A DNA stretch of 64,000 bases from Zizania palustris (GCA_019279435.1 JAAALK010000082.1:13036594-13100593), one strand, 5' to 3'. Positions 1 through 11,706 are shown, counted from the stretch's first letter. Numbers and translations: made by a program. The notes: generated from the letters alone by a model not told the origin.

Positions 1-1480
1 ACCCGAGGTGTTTCCAATTCTACTCCGGCGAGGTTACTATAGCTCTCGGATTGGCTTCCAAATGGATGAAATCGCATCGGTTTTGGTTGGAAGTGAACCA
101 CCGGTGAACGGGGGTCAGGATCCCATGCCCAATTTTGTGGATTTGGGTGGCCGACGGCGATTAGGGCAAGGGGCCGACGGGAATGGAAGGGGGAGATCCC
201 CTTCCATTGTTGAAGATGAATCTGACAGGTGGGTCCCACCTGTCGGCGAGCGCGCGCGAAGGAGTGAGGGGATGACAAGCGGGTCCGGTGTGTCAGCGGC
301 AGAAGAGGGGGCGTCGGTGGCTGTCAGGTGGGGCCGGCCGAGGCGTGGGAGAGGAGAGAGATGGGGTTGGCGCCGACAGGCTGGCCCCGCCTATCAGCGA
401 GAGGGGCATGCTGGGCTGGGCCGAAAGGCTTTTGGAGGGGAATTCAGGGTTTCAGCCCATTAAGATTTAAAATTCATTTTCTAATTAAAATAATTCCAGA
501 ATATCACTTATTTGATTAAGGCTTGAAGCACTGTTTCAAAAATTTTGTAAAAATTCTCAAAAATATTGCTTGGCCTCTAGTTTATCCCATAAAATTTTCA
601 AGTCCAAATTTTGAATATTTACCTCTGTTTGGCTTTAATAGGGCTCTTTTAGGATTTTCTTAAATATCAATATTCAGAAATTCATTTAATATTATTTTTC
701 CTTTATTTTATTCCCTTTTAATTTTGGGGTTGTTACAATCCTATCCCCCTTACAAAGAATCTCGTCCTCGAGATTCGAAGCGAACCTCGGGAAAACTAAG
801 GGACGGAGTTCTACTGGGCTCCGGATTAGGAGATGGTGTTACATCAGAAGTAGGCAAAGCGATCTCCGGATCTAGGTTGGTCGAGATCAAATTGGGAGTA
901 TCCTTGGTTGTATCTGGGTAAGCAGCGTGGCGATCAGTTGATTCTGTTTTGTCATCATCTCCGCAAGTGTGGGATGATAGACAACAGGGGTCTGCTCATG
1001 TCCATAGTTAAGGGTTCAAAAAGAAGGTGCCAATAGTTAAGGGGAAATTGTTGTTGATTTTATTGGCCAAGATGAATAGTTTGACCTAAATGCTTACATA
1101 TCTTATTTTAGTTCCTTATTAACTTGCACTCATACTTTATATTATTTTTAATATAAATGATTTATCATGTATTTTATTCACTCAATATTTATGTTGTAAT
1201 ATATTTTATTAATTAGTGTTAGAGGTTTAAGATGAAGTGATGTTGATTATATCTTATTGAATTCCTTGGTACCAAAAATTCAAGAAAATTTTTGGAACGC
1301 ATTTTAATGCTTAGGAGAATTTTTAGGAAAATACTCTAGCAAATTGTTATTTTTAAATGAAATTTTTAGGCCTGTATTTTAGCTTTCCTCTTTCTTGATT
1401 TATGCTAAATCCTTTTCTTGAAATTTATTTATTAAGGGGAAATTTTATTTTTAATGCCTCGCGAAAATCAAGGTTTTACA
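1..1480 (-). repeat. 3' LTR of LARD-like element (partial)
   Basis: Partial LTR; the window begins inside it. It matches 6138-7617 with roughly 16 differences by eye (mostly transitions plus one-base indels), so the element inserted recently on an evolutionary scale. In element orientation this is the U3 end, starting TGTAAAACC at 1480. Confidence 0.85.
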
Positions 1481-1500
1481 ATCCTAACTTCCTTAACAAG
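1481..1500 (-). other. Polypurine tract candidate of LARD-like element
   Basis: Directly inside the 3' LTR. On the minus strand the bases AAGGAAGTTAGGAT abut the LTR start TG, the position where a polypurine tract primes plus-strand synthesis. It is weaker than the clean G-runs of the Sirevirus copies in this window. Confidence 0.5.
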
Positions 1501-1885
1501 AATCTCGTCCCGAGATTCGGAAAGGCTAGAAGTAGAAGGTTAATGATAGGCTTCAAGTCTACATTTTCATAGATTGGTTTGGCTAAGTTAGGGCTTCCTT
1601 GACAGCCTTTCTTGACTTCATGATTGGAGTTGATCTTGCAGAATGGCGACGAACGAATCATATAGAGTTGAAGATAGAGGTAGATTCTCTCCTTTATATT
1701 GGGACTATGACGTAATAGTTTAGGGGAGGAAGATGGGAGTGATATTAAGCTTTATTTTTTTCAAAATGTATCGTTCTTGCGATTACATTTATGTTTATTT
1801 TTATTTAATCTTCACTCATGTCTTATATTCGACATGGGTGGCAATACAAGCAAGTAAAAGAAAACAATCAGTCGTAAAACTACGT

Positions 1886-2698
1886 CTACGGTAGCTCAGG
1901 GGATGGCTCGATCACGGGCTCGACGGAGATGGTCGGGGTGGTGGAACTGGAGGGTCCGGTGGGAGGTGCGCTGTGGGAAATCCTCTTGGGCCTCACGGTG
2001 GGGATCCGAAGGGGTGTCTTCTGGCGAGGCGGAAGAGGTGCGATCTCCTCAAGATCCTTCTTCAAGTCTTTGAGGTGCTGGCGGAGCTGGGTATTGACCA
2101 TGGCGCCCTGGCGTAGGAGCTCGTTATGACGCCTCAATTCCTCCACCTCGAGGGTCAACTGGGGGTTCTGCTGGACTTGTCGACGGAGCTCAGCATTCTC
2201 GCGGGTCAGGTTCTCCGAAGTGTGGCGGTAGAAGTTGATGGTGTCGTGCTGGCTGTCTGCATCGAGAATGGCCTCTGTGTGAAGGTTGTCCATGGCCTCC
2301 AGAAGTCTCATGGTGCGGGCGATGGCGGAGTTGCTCTGCGTGAGGGGGCTGATGTAGATGCTGCGGTGACTCCCGGGTGTGCGCATGGGCATGAAGCGGT
2401 AGACGGTGTCGCGGAGGTGGCAGTCGTAGACCAGTCGAAGCTCGGCGAGGGACTGAAGAGCGGCTCGCTGGCTGGCCACCACGAAGGAAGGTCCTCCAAC
2501 TCCATGGGTGTAGAAGGGTGGCTGCGTGGAGGAGGGGCGGATAACAACCGTGACCTCGCAGTAGCTCTCGTTCGCATCGGGAAAGATCCCGTGGAACGCG
2601 GGCTCATGGGGAAACCCCAAGAAGTCGACGAGCACGCGAAGCTCGCGGATGAATCCGGCCTCGTCACGAAGAGTCCCGCTCATGGTATGGACCGGCAT
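1886..2698 (-). CDS. Orphan 270-aa protein of LARD-like element
   Basis: This is the only long ORF in the interior of the LARD-like element, in sense orientation and lying downstream of the primer-binding site where gag would normally start. The ATG at 2698-2696 opens the frame; a second Met at residue 6 is an alternative start. Residues about 1-125 form a globular-looking part containing YCEVTVVI (46-53) and DTVYRFMPMR (97-106). Residues about 160-220 are rich in Leu, Glu, Gln and Arg with heptad-like spacing and probably form a coiled coil. Residues 221-270 are a Pro/Ser/Thr-rich tail. No CCHC knuckle, protease, RT or integrase motif is visible. I do not recognise a characterised family. 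The globular part recalls proteins often annotated as unclassified retrotransposon protein in grasses, but that is a memory-level resemblance. A gag-like or RNA-packaging role is inference only. The frame is intact. Confidence 0.7.
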   Translation of the reverse strand: MPVHTMSGTLRDEAGFIRELRVLVDFLGFPHEPAFHGIFPDANESYCEVTVVIRPSSTQPPFYTHGVGGPSFVVASQRAALQSLAELRLVYDCHLRDTVYRFMPMRTPGSHRSIYISPLTQSNSAIARTMRLLEAMDNLHTEAILDADSQHDTINFYRHTSENLTRENAELRRQVQQNPQLTLEVEELRRHNELLRQGAMVNTQLRQHLKDLKKDLEEIAPLPPRQKTPLRIPTVRPKRISHSAPPTGPSSSTTPTISVEPVIEPSPELP

Positions 2699-2817
2699 CT
2701 ACAAAAGAGACAAATTTTTGTGAAAACTTCAGAAGATGAGAAGGTAAGCAATTTGTAAGAAAATATGGTTAATATAAGTCCTAGGGTCAGGTCTGTTTGG
2801 CTTCCTACAGTCAAGTC

Positions 2818-2830
2818 GGCTCTGATACCA
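2818..2830 (-). other. Primer-binding site of LARD-like element
   Basis: The plus strand reads ggctctgatacca, the complement of TGGTATCAGAGCC, which pairs with the 3' end of plant initiator Met-tRNA. Three bases separate it from the 5' LTR end at 2834. It fixes the element's orientation as minus. Confidence 0.85.
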
Positions 2831-2833
2831 TCT

Positions 2834-5800
2834 TGTCGCGCCCCGAATTAATAAATCAGGACTTTATTGAAATTCCATAGAAAATCAATAAAACAAGACG
2901 TTCATCATGCGACCACGTACAATACGGGCAATCATTCATGGTTCGTAGACCGCATTAATACAAAAGTGAATGAAAATGAAGAGAAACTAATAAAATCAAG
3001 GGTCCTAGATGAACGCCTCCTTCCAGTCTCGCCTTGACTGGGTCGCTACTCCAGACCTACATCCTCCTCGTAGTAGACGGGCTCTGATGTTGTAAGTCAA
3101 CGGGGTGAGTACAGATGTACTCAGCAAGCCACCGAATGCAAATATAATGCAAGATAATAACAAGGGAGATAGTGGCTAGTTTTGCGGAAGCGAGTAATTT
3201 GTAAAGCAATTTAATGTGAACAATTTATTAGTACTGAAACATAAACATGTGTATGCATCATCATCTTCTAACTCGAGGGGTACAGTCAGCCCCACCTCGC
3301 TCAACAGTCCTTACATGCCATGAATAACTCAACCATTCAAACAATTGTAAACTAACTGCGAGTAGTCACACAACCCGCCCTTGACCGTGGGCTCGGCTTT
3401 TCGAAAAGATTGATTTTACTCTGATTAGAGATGTACCACTGTACCCACAAGGCACGCACTCATCACTTACACCAAATTGTAACGGGATGACCCATTTCAC
3501 GGGAACTCGTGCCAAAACCTTCCATATGGTTCCCTCCGACTCCACAACACCCTCTTATGGGTTTCGTATCGTGTCTCGACGTGTCGAGTGCTCACCATAC
3601 CCCCCCTTGAGCCTTCTTTGGTACAAGTCGCCCGCAGGCTTGCCCCTTGTACCCCTCCACTATGGTGCATAGAGCCGGAGTGTTCCACACTTCCAGTTAG
3701 GACTTACCCATTAGACTTGTGGTTGGTACGGAAGTGCTTTGCAACAGACCCCGCAGACCGGTCCTTATAGTGCCCCGGGTGCGACCAACCAGTTTCCGAG
3801 CTTGCACCCGGAACCCACCATACTTATAACATACCTAACTCCAACAGAGTCCAGAGACAAGAATAACGGGGTATTTCATATACCAGAATCCATCTAACTA
3901 CGACTCATTCTTTACATCCTATAGCAGTTGTGCCGGTATATTGGGCACTAGCTAATATAATATTTGTAGAGTGACAAGGAGTTAAGGCTCAATAAGCATG
4001 GCTTGGGTTTGCACACAAGGACGGGGATCTAATAAATATAAGTGTAGGGCTTGATATTTGACTAATGCAATATTAACCTATGAGTTATAGCGATAATTTA
4101 TTAAAACATGGGCTCAATATGATCAACTGTTTCAACATAGATGGTCGATGACTTGCCTTGCTCAGCAAAGGGTGAAGGAGGAACCTCGGGATAGAACTCC
4201 GGATCTTCGACGACGTCGTAGTCTTCTCGATACGGAAAAGTAAACACAACATTCAATAAACAATCCAAAATCATGCATACAAGCATACAAGTTGTTGTTG
4301 GATTTAAGTAAGGGAGATAGAGTCTTAAATTCTAGGGAATTGTTACTTAAATATTTAAGATTGATTCCTAATGAGATTTCTGAATTTATGACTTGATGTA
4401 ATTTATTTTTCCCAGGGGTTTTTATTTCCTTTTTTTAGAGATGAACTTAGAGAGGTATAAATTAGCCTTGATGTTTTTATGGTATCAAAAATAGTGACTT
4501 TAAATTATTAAGTCTTTTGAAGTTTGTTATCAAGCTTTAAGATAATTTCATAAAGTATGGATCTTTACTATTAAAAAGGGCTTTGTGTAATATGTTTTAA
4601 TGGAACAAAGTGGGAAAAATGAATATTCTGTTTTTATTGTATTAAAATAGTAAACTCAAGTTGTTAGGTTTTCTGAAGTTATTATATAATTTGTCATGAC
4701 ATTTTTATAAAGTGTTTAACTTTTATTATATGAATTACTTAATTATCCTACAAGGGCTTTTGCAATATAGATTAAAGTGGGCAAAGTGAACATGTTACTT
4801 TTGTTACATTAAAACAGTGGAATAAAGTAATTAAGTCCTCTGAATCTATTCATGATATTTTTGTAAAGTGCTGCATTATTATTAATCATTTATCTTAAAG
4901 GGCCTTGGAAATAAATTAAAATGAGAAAAGTGAATTATTATATTTTTATTGGCTTATAAACAGTGTACTGGAGTCAATAGATCATCTAAAATTATTATAT
5001 ATAAATTTTTAAGAGTTTTTCTGAATGAAATAATAATTAAATCCTAAAGGGGTCTTAGAAATGTTATTTAATAAAATGTCTTGGACAAAATGGTCATCCC
5101 ATTTTTATTGTATTAATAACAATGAAATGGAGCCATTATATCCTCTGGAATTAATTTATAACTTTTTAAGGATCCTTCTGAATTATTTATTTAAAGTATT
5201 AATTAAACCCTAAAGGGGAATTTTCTTTATTATTTAATAAGGTTATTATGTGCCAAATAAACATATTGTTTTTGTTGCATAAATGTGTAGAGAATGAAAA
5301 GACAAATTTTCCAGAATTAAAATGGTGAAATTTGGAGTTAATTTGAGCAAGATATGAATTTTTAAAGTTTAAATCATTTTCTGAATTTTATTTAAAACCA
5401 GAAACAGCTGCGGGTCCACGGTGAGCCAGGTCCACCATGGACCCGCGCACTGTGCGCGTGGGCCGATCGCATCTGGACCGTTGGATCTGGATCCAACGGG
5501 CGGGTACGATGCGGAGGCTTTTAAATTAAAACCGACGGCTCAGATGAGCCCGTACCGGTTCGATTAGAACTGAGGGCCCAGATTAGATCCTGTGGTGTTT
5601 TAATCTGCGCCGCTCGATCCATATCGCACGGCTAGGGTTTCGTCCGGCATGCTCGCGGCACGGGGGAGACCGAGACCTTCGTCTCCGACTCCAGCCGAGC
5701 GGCGGCGAGCGATTCCCGGCGGCGGGGAGGGCTTCCGGCAGGGCTAGGGCCAAAAATGGAATCAGAAGAGCAAGGGGGCTTCAGGCGTACCGGCGGTGAC

Positions 5801-7617
5801 GACGTTGAGGCAGTGGCGACGATCGGCGGCGAGAAGAGGCGGGAAAAACCTTCGGGTTGACGGTGGCGACGGTGATCCGGCGGCGGGGAACGCGAACGGA
5901 GGCTAGGCCGAGGGAGCAGTGGCAATGGCGGTCCCGGCGATGGCCTTGGCGAGGGCGGCGGTGGCCTGGAGCGCCGGCGAGGGGCTACCGGAGAGAGAGC
6001 AGAGGGAAAACCGAAAAGGAGGGCGGTGGCCTTCGGGATTGCGCCAACTAGGGCTCGGGTGGTGTGCTCGGGTTGCGGCGAGGCGGGGTGCTCTTATAGG
6101 GTCGTCGGCGGCAAGAAAGGAAGGCGGAGGGAGGGAAACCCGAGGTGTTTCCAATTCTACTCCGGTGAGGTTACTATAGCTCTCGGATTGGCTTCCAAAT
6201 GGATGAAATCGCATCGGTTTTGGTTGGAAGTGAACCACCGGTGAACGGGGGTCAGGATCCCGTGCCCAATTTTGTGGATTTGGGTGGCCGGCGGCGATTA
6301 GGGCAAGGGGCCGACGGGAATGGAAGGGGGAGATCCCCTTCCATTGTTGAAGACGAATCTGACAGGTGGGTCCCACCTGTCAGCGAGCGCGCGCGAAGGA
6401 GTGAGGGGATGACAAGCGGGTCCGGTGTGTCAGCGGCAAAAGAGGGGGCGTCGGTGGCTGTCAGGTGGGGCCGGCCGAGGCGTGGGAGAGGAGAGAGATG
6501 GGGTTGGCGCCGACAGGCTGGCCCCGCCTGTCAGCGAGAGGGGCATGCTGGGCTGGGCCGAAAGGCTTTTGGAGGGGAATTCAGGGTTTCGGCCCATTAT
6601 GATTTAAAATTCATTTTCTAATTAAAATAATTCCAGAATATCACTTATTTGATTAAGGCTTGAAGCACTGTTTCAAAAATTTTGTAAAAATTCTCAAAAA
6701 TATTGCTTGGCCTCTAGTTTATCCCATAAAATTTTCAAGTCCAAATTTTGAATATTTACCTCTGTTTGGATTTAATAGGGCTCTTTTAGGATTTTCTTAA
6801 ATATCAATATTCAGAAATTCATTTAATATTATTTTTCCTTTATTTTATTCCCTTTTAATTTTGGGGTTGTTACAATCCTATCCCCCTTACAAAGAATCTC
6901 GTCCTCGAGATTCGAAGCGAACCTCGGGAAAACTAAGGGACGGAGTTCTACTGGGGCTCCAGATTAGGAGATGGTGTTACATCAGAAGTAGGCAAAGCGA
7001 TCTCCGGATCTGGGTTGGTCGAGATCAAATTGGGAGTATCCTTGGTTGTATCTGGGTAAGCAGTGTGGCGATCAGTTGATTCTGTTTTGTCATCATCTCC
7101 GCAAGTGTGGAATGATAGACAACAGGGGTCTGCTCATGTCCATAGTTAAGGGTTCAAAAAGAAGGTGCCAATAGTTAAGGGGAAATTGTTGTTGATTTTA
7201 TTGGCCAAGATGAATAGTTTGACCTAAATGCTTACATATCTTATTTTAGTTCCTTATTAACTTGCACTCATACTTTATATTATTTTTAATATAAATGATT
7301 TATCATGTATTTTATTCACTCAATATTTATGTTGTAATATATTTTATTAATTAGTGTTAGAGGTTTAAGATGAAGTGATGTTGATTATATCTTATTGAAT
7401 TCCTTGTACCAAAAATTCAAGAAAATTTTTGGAACGCATTTTAATGCTTAGGAGAATTTTTAGGAAAATACTCTAGCAAATTGTTATTTTTAAATGAAAT
7501 TTTTAGGCCTGTATTTTAGCTTTCCTCTTTCTTGATTTATGCTAAATCCTTTTCTTGAAATTTATTTATTAAGGGGAAATTTTATTTTTAATGCCTCGCG
7601 AAAATCAAGGTTTTACA
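2834..7617 (-). repeat. 5' LTR of LARD-like element, 4784 bp
   Basis: Complete LTR, bounded by TGTCGCGCC at 2834 and TTTTACA at 7617 (TG...CA on either strand). It is AT-rich at 4300-5400, GC-rich at about 5400-6600 and AT-rich again to the end. Its outer parts match the solo LTR at 29253-33123, for example the blocks at 3260-3760 against 29690-30160 and 7250-7420 against 32810-32960. No gene is supported inside it. Short frames on the minus strand at 5632-6376 are Pro/Ser/Arg-rich low-complexity translations of the GC-rich stretch. Confidence 0.85.
5400..6600 (-). promoter_or_regulatory. GC/CpG-rich block in large LTR
   Basis: A sharp composition switch separates this block from the AT-rich LTR on both sides. 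It contains many CpG and CGGCG motifs and gctagggtttc, a motif common at plant transcript 5' ends. It could be the LTR's promoter/leader region or captured host DNA. No ORF here is convincing. Confidence 0.35.
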
Positions 7618-8197
7618 GAGACCTCATTGTTTTTCAGGCTCTCGCTTTGGAGGTAGATCACGCATGTTTTATCATGATTCATACCCTATGCATGATCAAT
7701 CTACTTCTTTACCTGGTTCTTGAGTTTTACCATGCTGGATTCCTTAACAGTTTTTCACTCACCCCAACACTTAGCATTCGAGATCTTTTAGCATGTTTTG
7801 AGGGGGAGTTGTGTAGCACTGCATGAGCTTCTGTTATATGATTAATTGCTTTTACAAGTACATGCTTTGTTATGCCTTTGATATATTGTCTTTAATACTA
7901 TTGATTTCACTTGGCTTGTTTACATCTGATATTTGTCATGAGCATGGTTTTTATTTGTGAAAATTTGAAAATTATCACTGCTTAGTCTAGAAACTAGCAT
8001 GAATAGGTTGATTGCTTTTGCTATCTTTACATAACTGATAGCTAGGTCCTTTTCACTTGGATGCTAATAAGTAACTTGATCATCTTAAAAATATTGTGCT
8101 GAAAATTAAAAAAATGAAAAATGAATGAAAATGAAAAAGAATGATATTCCTGGTGTTTTGTGCTGAAATTGAAAAGATCTGGGTGGGTTTGCTTTGT

Positions 8198-8353
8198 CGC
8201 ACTACTTTGTTCTGGACTTCTTACCATAGCACTTTGGTATGAACTAGGACATTGAAGTGTATACCGAGACCATTGTTTTAAGCTTTTGATGGTTTCAACC
8301 TAGGCTTAGCATGGTCGGTTAGCATAAGGTTGACTTGCAAATAACTCCTGGCA
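8198..8353 (+). other. Conserved non-coding block of Sirevirus 3' region
   Basis: The segment around ccatagcactttggtatgaa and ggttagcataaggttgac recurs at 38941-39105, 44699-44860 and, inverted, 52968-53130. It is better preserved than its surroundings. Function unknown; RNA packaging or 3'-end processing are possibilities. Confidence 0.7.
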
Positions 8354-8978
8354 CTACAATGAAAAATAAAAAATCAAAAGTTTGAATCAATTGCATGTCA
8401 AGTTTGCTGAAGCTCCTTGTAGTGGGATATGCTTATCTGGTTAGTATTTGATTAGCTTTTGCATCTCATGCCTTGCCATGTCTAGTATGCTAGTCTGAGT
8501 GGTGATGCTTTTATTTGCTAAAATTTGAAAATGCTTGCTCATGCTTTTGTTTAGATAGTATTCTTCTGAGTGTTTCATTCAGTACTTTTAGACAATATTC
8601 AAGGCCAATGCTTGTTTGTACTATAATTGGAGTTACTCATGTTTCAGAAGCTTGCATCTATACTCTACCCTCACACCCCTCTTTTCATCTTTTTATCACC
8701 TTGATACTTGCATTGCCAAAGGGGGAGAAATTGTTTACATGATGCTTTTGGATGCTTTTGGATGATAGCTTGGTTAAGGGGGAGTAATGGCTTTCATGAT
8801 GCATTGATACTTTTGCCAACAAAGATGCTTTGCATGAGCTTTTGCCAAAGAGGGAGATCTTTTATCAAGTGACATGTTTCTGCTCTTTTCTGAGTTTTTA
8901 TGGTCACTTGTGCGCTTAACTTGAAACTTTCATCATGGCTTTGCTTGGGGTTGTCAATGCACTCATCAAGGAGGAGAT

Positions 8979-11314
8979 TGTGAAAGCAAATGAGGTCGCA
9001 CTATGGTTTCTGTCTTTATGATGAGTGATTGATAAGGTTGAGCGATCTGGTCAGATCAGTGAGTGATGGCTTGATTGCATCGATGAGATCGATGTGTGGT
9101 TATGGAGAGTGGATGCCAAGGAGATTGGTGTGCATTGCGTCTCTTGTTTCGGCTTGTCTCATGTGTGCAGGATGGAGATGCTAACCAACTGTCAATGGCA
9201 GGTGATCAAGGGTCGAGCGGGGAGCTCAATGCTAGAGGATCAAGGATGTCGGGTGAAGTTGGAGATGATCTCATGAGTGGACGAGGAGATAGAGCAAGAC
9301 ATGGACAGACTGATGGTCGAGACAAGGTGATGGTCAAGTCAGCAAAAGGAAAGCCAGACCAAGTGATTAGGCTGCTCGAGGGGAACGAGAGCGGGAGAGA
9401 CTTGTTGGCGGTCGAGTTCGCAGATTGGCGTCACATGTCGGCAATCGGGGAGGCATTGTCGGTTTTTTTCTAAAAATCGTCTCATCGTTAAATGTGTTTT
9501 AATTCCAATAATTAGGAGTCTTTTTGTCTTTAGTAATTTAGAGTAAAGTGTGAACTTTTAGTATTTTTCAGAATTTCCAAATTCTAAAAATATATTAAAA
9601 GGGTAGAGTCAATTTGTAATAAAATTAAGTAGAGTTGAATATGGGTAATTTTCAGAATATACATGTCTGAAAATATCTCATGTTTATTTGTGTTAAATTG
9701 AAATACTTGAGGGTCTTTGTGTAAAAGGTTCCCTTAGGGTGGCCTATAAAAGAGGGTCCAAGGCCTAGGGTTAAAGGCCTCCTCCCCTTTTTGGCTGTTC
9801 ACTTTGGGTGCTGAACTTTTAATCAAGATATCTTTAGATCAAATGCATGTTTATTTCTCTTAGCAGTCGGCTACTTTAATTCGTGTTGTGCGCCACTTCT
9901 CCAGAAATTTTGGACGCCTTGGTTGTAGTTCATTTATCTGCTGCTGAACAAGATTGTTGACAAGGTTCTTCAGGCAAAGCTTCATTGCTATCTGCGTTAT
10001 AATCAAGTGCATGGCGTTTGTGATTATTGCTTGAACCTTTCTGGTATGTGTCTGCACTGATCAAAACAAGAGTCTCTTGTTGTTTGATCCTTCATCAAAT
10101 ACTCTTCCATGAGATTACTATTGGCAGAACTGTAGTCCATCATAATTTTTGTGATTAGCCACTGACTTTAGTTTCATTCTTCACTGTTTTATCTTCCAGG
10201 TTGATCTGTTCTTGTCTTGGCTGTACATTGATTAGTTTTCTGTATGTGATTTTTCTTATGCTGTAAACTGAATGTCTTTATTTAGATGAGTCTTTTGGCA
10301 CTGCATTCAAAATGTACAATGTTTGTCTCATTTGTTCAGAACTAAATGCCGGTAACAAGTGTTGTTTGGTTGCCATCAACCATAGCTAGCCTCTGTTTGT
10401 GCATGAGTTTCTATAAGTGTTTGTACCTGGTCCGAAGCAATCTTTTCTAGCAGCCCATTGTTTAGAATCTTTTTTGCTGAACACTTTGTAGCTACACTAT
10501 CAAATATTTTTGCATCAGTTCATTCTCTATGCATCTGTTAGCTGTACTGTTCATAATTTATTCTGAACACTGTTCTATTTTCAGTTCTTGGCTAAAACAT
10601 TGATTGGATGGTATATTAATCTTGATGCATAGACAATCTGTTTACCTACTGCTATGAGTTGAATTTTGCTGATTTTTTCGTTCATTCTATTTGGATTCAT
10701 AATCAGACTTCATTCAAATTGATTAGACAATATTCAGTGCAAGAAAATCATATCCTGTTGTGAGTGTTTGATAAATTTAGTTTTTATATTTCCAGCTCTT
10801 GATTCTTTACTGTATGCATCTAAGTTGTGAAGTAATGCATGTACAGTTTTGTACTGCAGTTAATCTGAAGTTTGCATGAAATGTTTCTGGTTTTACCACT
10901 GAATTCAGATTATCACATTTTCATTTACCAACCAATTTGATTTATATACCGGTACTTCGGTATTGATTAAAAAGTGAGACAAATAGAAACAAACTTGAAG
11001 CAATCTTGTTTTCTGCCATTTGTGAAACCAATCGGAGTATCAGAGTCTGACTGAATCAATTCGGTGATTCAAACTCCAACTGAGCCCAAAAGTTGGCAAA
11101 CCATTCTTCGACTAGAACAGTTCGGCAGTTGATACTCCGAACTGGAGGAAAATTTCAAATTGCATTGGTTCTTTGTTTGGAATCTTATTGTGATCATCAA
11201 TTTTGCTACTTAAACTTTTAGGGGTGCGTTGGGTGATCTGAAGAGGCCATCATATTTGCAAGAATTTGTCGAGGCGCCTATTCACCCCCCTCTAGTCACC
11301 ATTCCGATCGCACA
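8979..11314 (+). repeat. 3' LTR of Sirevirus remnant
   Basis: It starts TGTGAAAGC immediately after the purine tract aaggaggagat and ends near ...gatcgcaca, after the typical Sirevirus LTR tail ggtgcgttgggtg ... attcaccccccctct. A TATA box (TATAAAAG) lies at 9745-9752. It is about 2.3 kb, and it diverges strongly from the LTRs at 39867-41967 and 50312-52265 in its first half. The small frame at 9096-9473 is not supported as a gene. The exact 3' end is uncertain by a few bases. Confidence 0.65.
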
Positions 11315-11361
11315 CTTTCAATTTCACCGGTACGGGTCCCCGATAGGACTCCTACTAGTTC

Positions 11362-11706
11362 TACCACCCATTGGTTTGTGCGAGGCAATTAGGCTTCAGC
11401 CAACTCCCACCCCATATGTCCTTCGTCAATCAGGTTCACACTCGTTGGAAAGTCAGGGATGCCTTGGAGTGGGATCATCTCTCGCATATCACCGATGGGA
11501 TTCCTGTCGGTGACCTTATTTCCTAGACAGCCTGCTGGGCATCTTCCGTTATCTTCTGTCGATGGTGGGGCGAGCTGAAGAAACACCTTTTCAATCATTC
11601 TTCACTAGTCTATCGGCGGTGGATCTATCTAGGCAATGCTGATGCAGGGCTCGAGGTGGATACTTCTACTCATGCTTTTCATTTTGCATTGCCTTTCTCC
11701 ATCTGA
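11362..11706 (+). pseudogene. Antisense reading frame, possible plant-mobile-domain remnant
   Basis: On the plus strand, opposite to pol, a frame of 114 codons runs to a TGA at 11704 with one internal TAG. It contains VCARQLGFSQLPP, then WKVRDALEWDHLSH and SLVYRRWIYLG. The RQLG-x-x-Q-x-P pattern followed by Trp-rich blocks recalls the aminotransferase-like plant mobile domain, which occurs both in host proteins and in retrotransposons. It lies between the integrase end and the missing 3' LTR. Antisense ORFs in that position are known in Grande-type elements. The assignment is by memory of the motif, so alternatives remain open. Confidence 0.35.

Larger units (their letters stand above)
1..7617 (-). 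mobile_element. Non-autonomous large-LTR (LARD-like) retrotransposon
   Basis: Positions 1-1480 repeat almost exactly at 6138-7617, both ending in ...GGTTTTACA, which marks two LTRs. Between them lies only 1353 bp (1481-2833). A sequence complementary to TGGTATCAGAGC, the initiator-Met-tRNA primer-binding site, sits beside the right LTR, so the element reads on the minus strand and the right LTR is its 5' LTR. No gag-pol polyprotein is present; the interior holds one ORF (1886-2698). The rest of the interior, 1501-1885 and 2699-2817, shows no other gene. An LTR of about 4.8 kb with a tiny interior matches the LARD class, which must borrow reverse transcriptase and integrase. The 3' LTR is cut by the window start, so the far target duplication cannot be checked. 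The right flank begins GAGAC, inside an older Sirevirus. Confidence 0.85.
7618..11314 (+). mobile_element. Sirevirus-type copia remnant, 3' end only
   Basis: The sequence from about 7805 onward aligns to the 3' non-coding region and LTR of the better preserved Sirevirus copies at 38478-41967 and 50312-53580. It contains the tract gagggggagttg (7801), further gggggag tracts at 8720-8785, a conserved non-coding block at 8198-8353, a terminal polypurine tract before 8979 and an LTR. The first ~190 bp (7618-7805) may be the arginine/glycine-rich end of gag, but this is uncertain. Protease, integrase, RT and RNase H are absent from the window. The LARD-like element inserted at 7617/7618 separates this piece from anything upstream. 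Confidence 0.75.

Noticed and set aside
2126..2758. 210-aa plus-strand frame opposite the LARD-like ORF
   Set aside because: It is the antisense shadow of the minus-strand ORF 1886-2698, which is in the element's sense orientation and has the more protein-like composition.
5632..6376. Pro/Arg/Ser-rich minus-strand frames in the large LTR (97 and 157 aa)
   Set aside because: They lie in a GC-rich block where stops are rare by chance, and show no domain. The partial LTR copy keeps similar frames only because the sequence is nearly identical.
9096..9473. 125-aa plus-strand frame in the 3' LTR of the first Sirevirus
   Set aside because: It lies wholly inside an LTR, has no domain and overlaps another open frame of similar quality.
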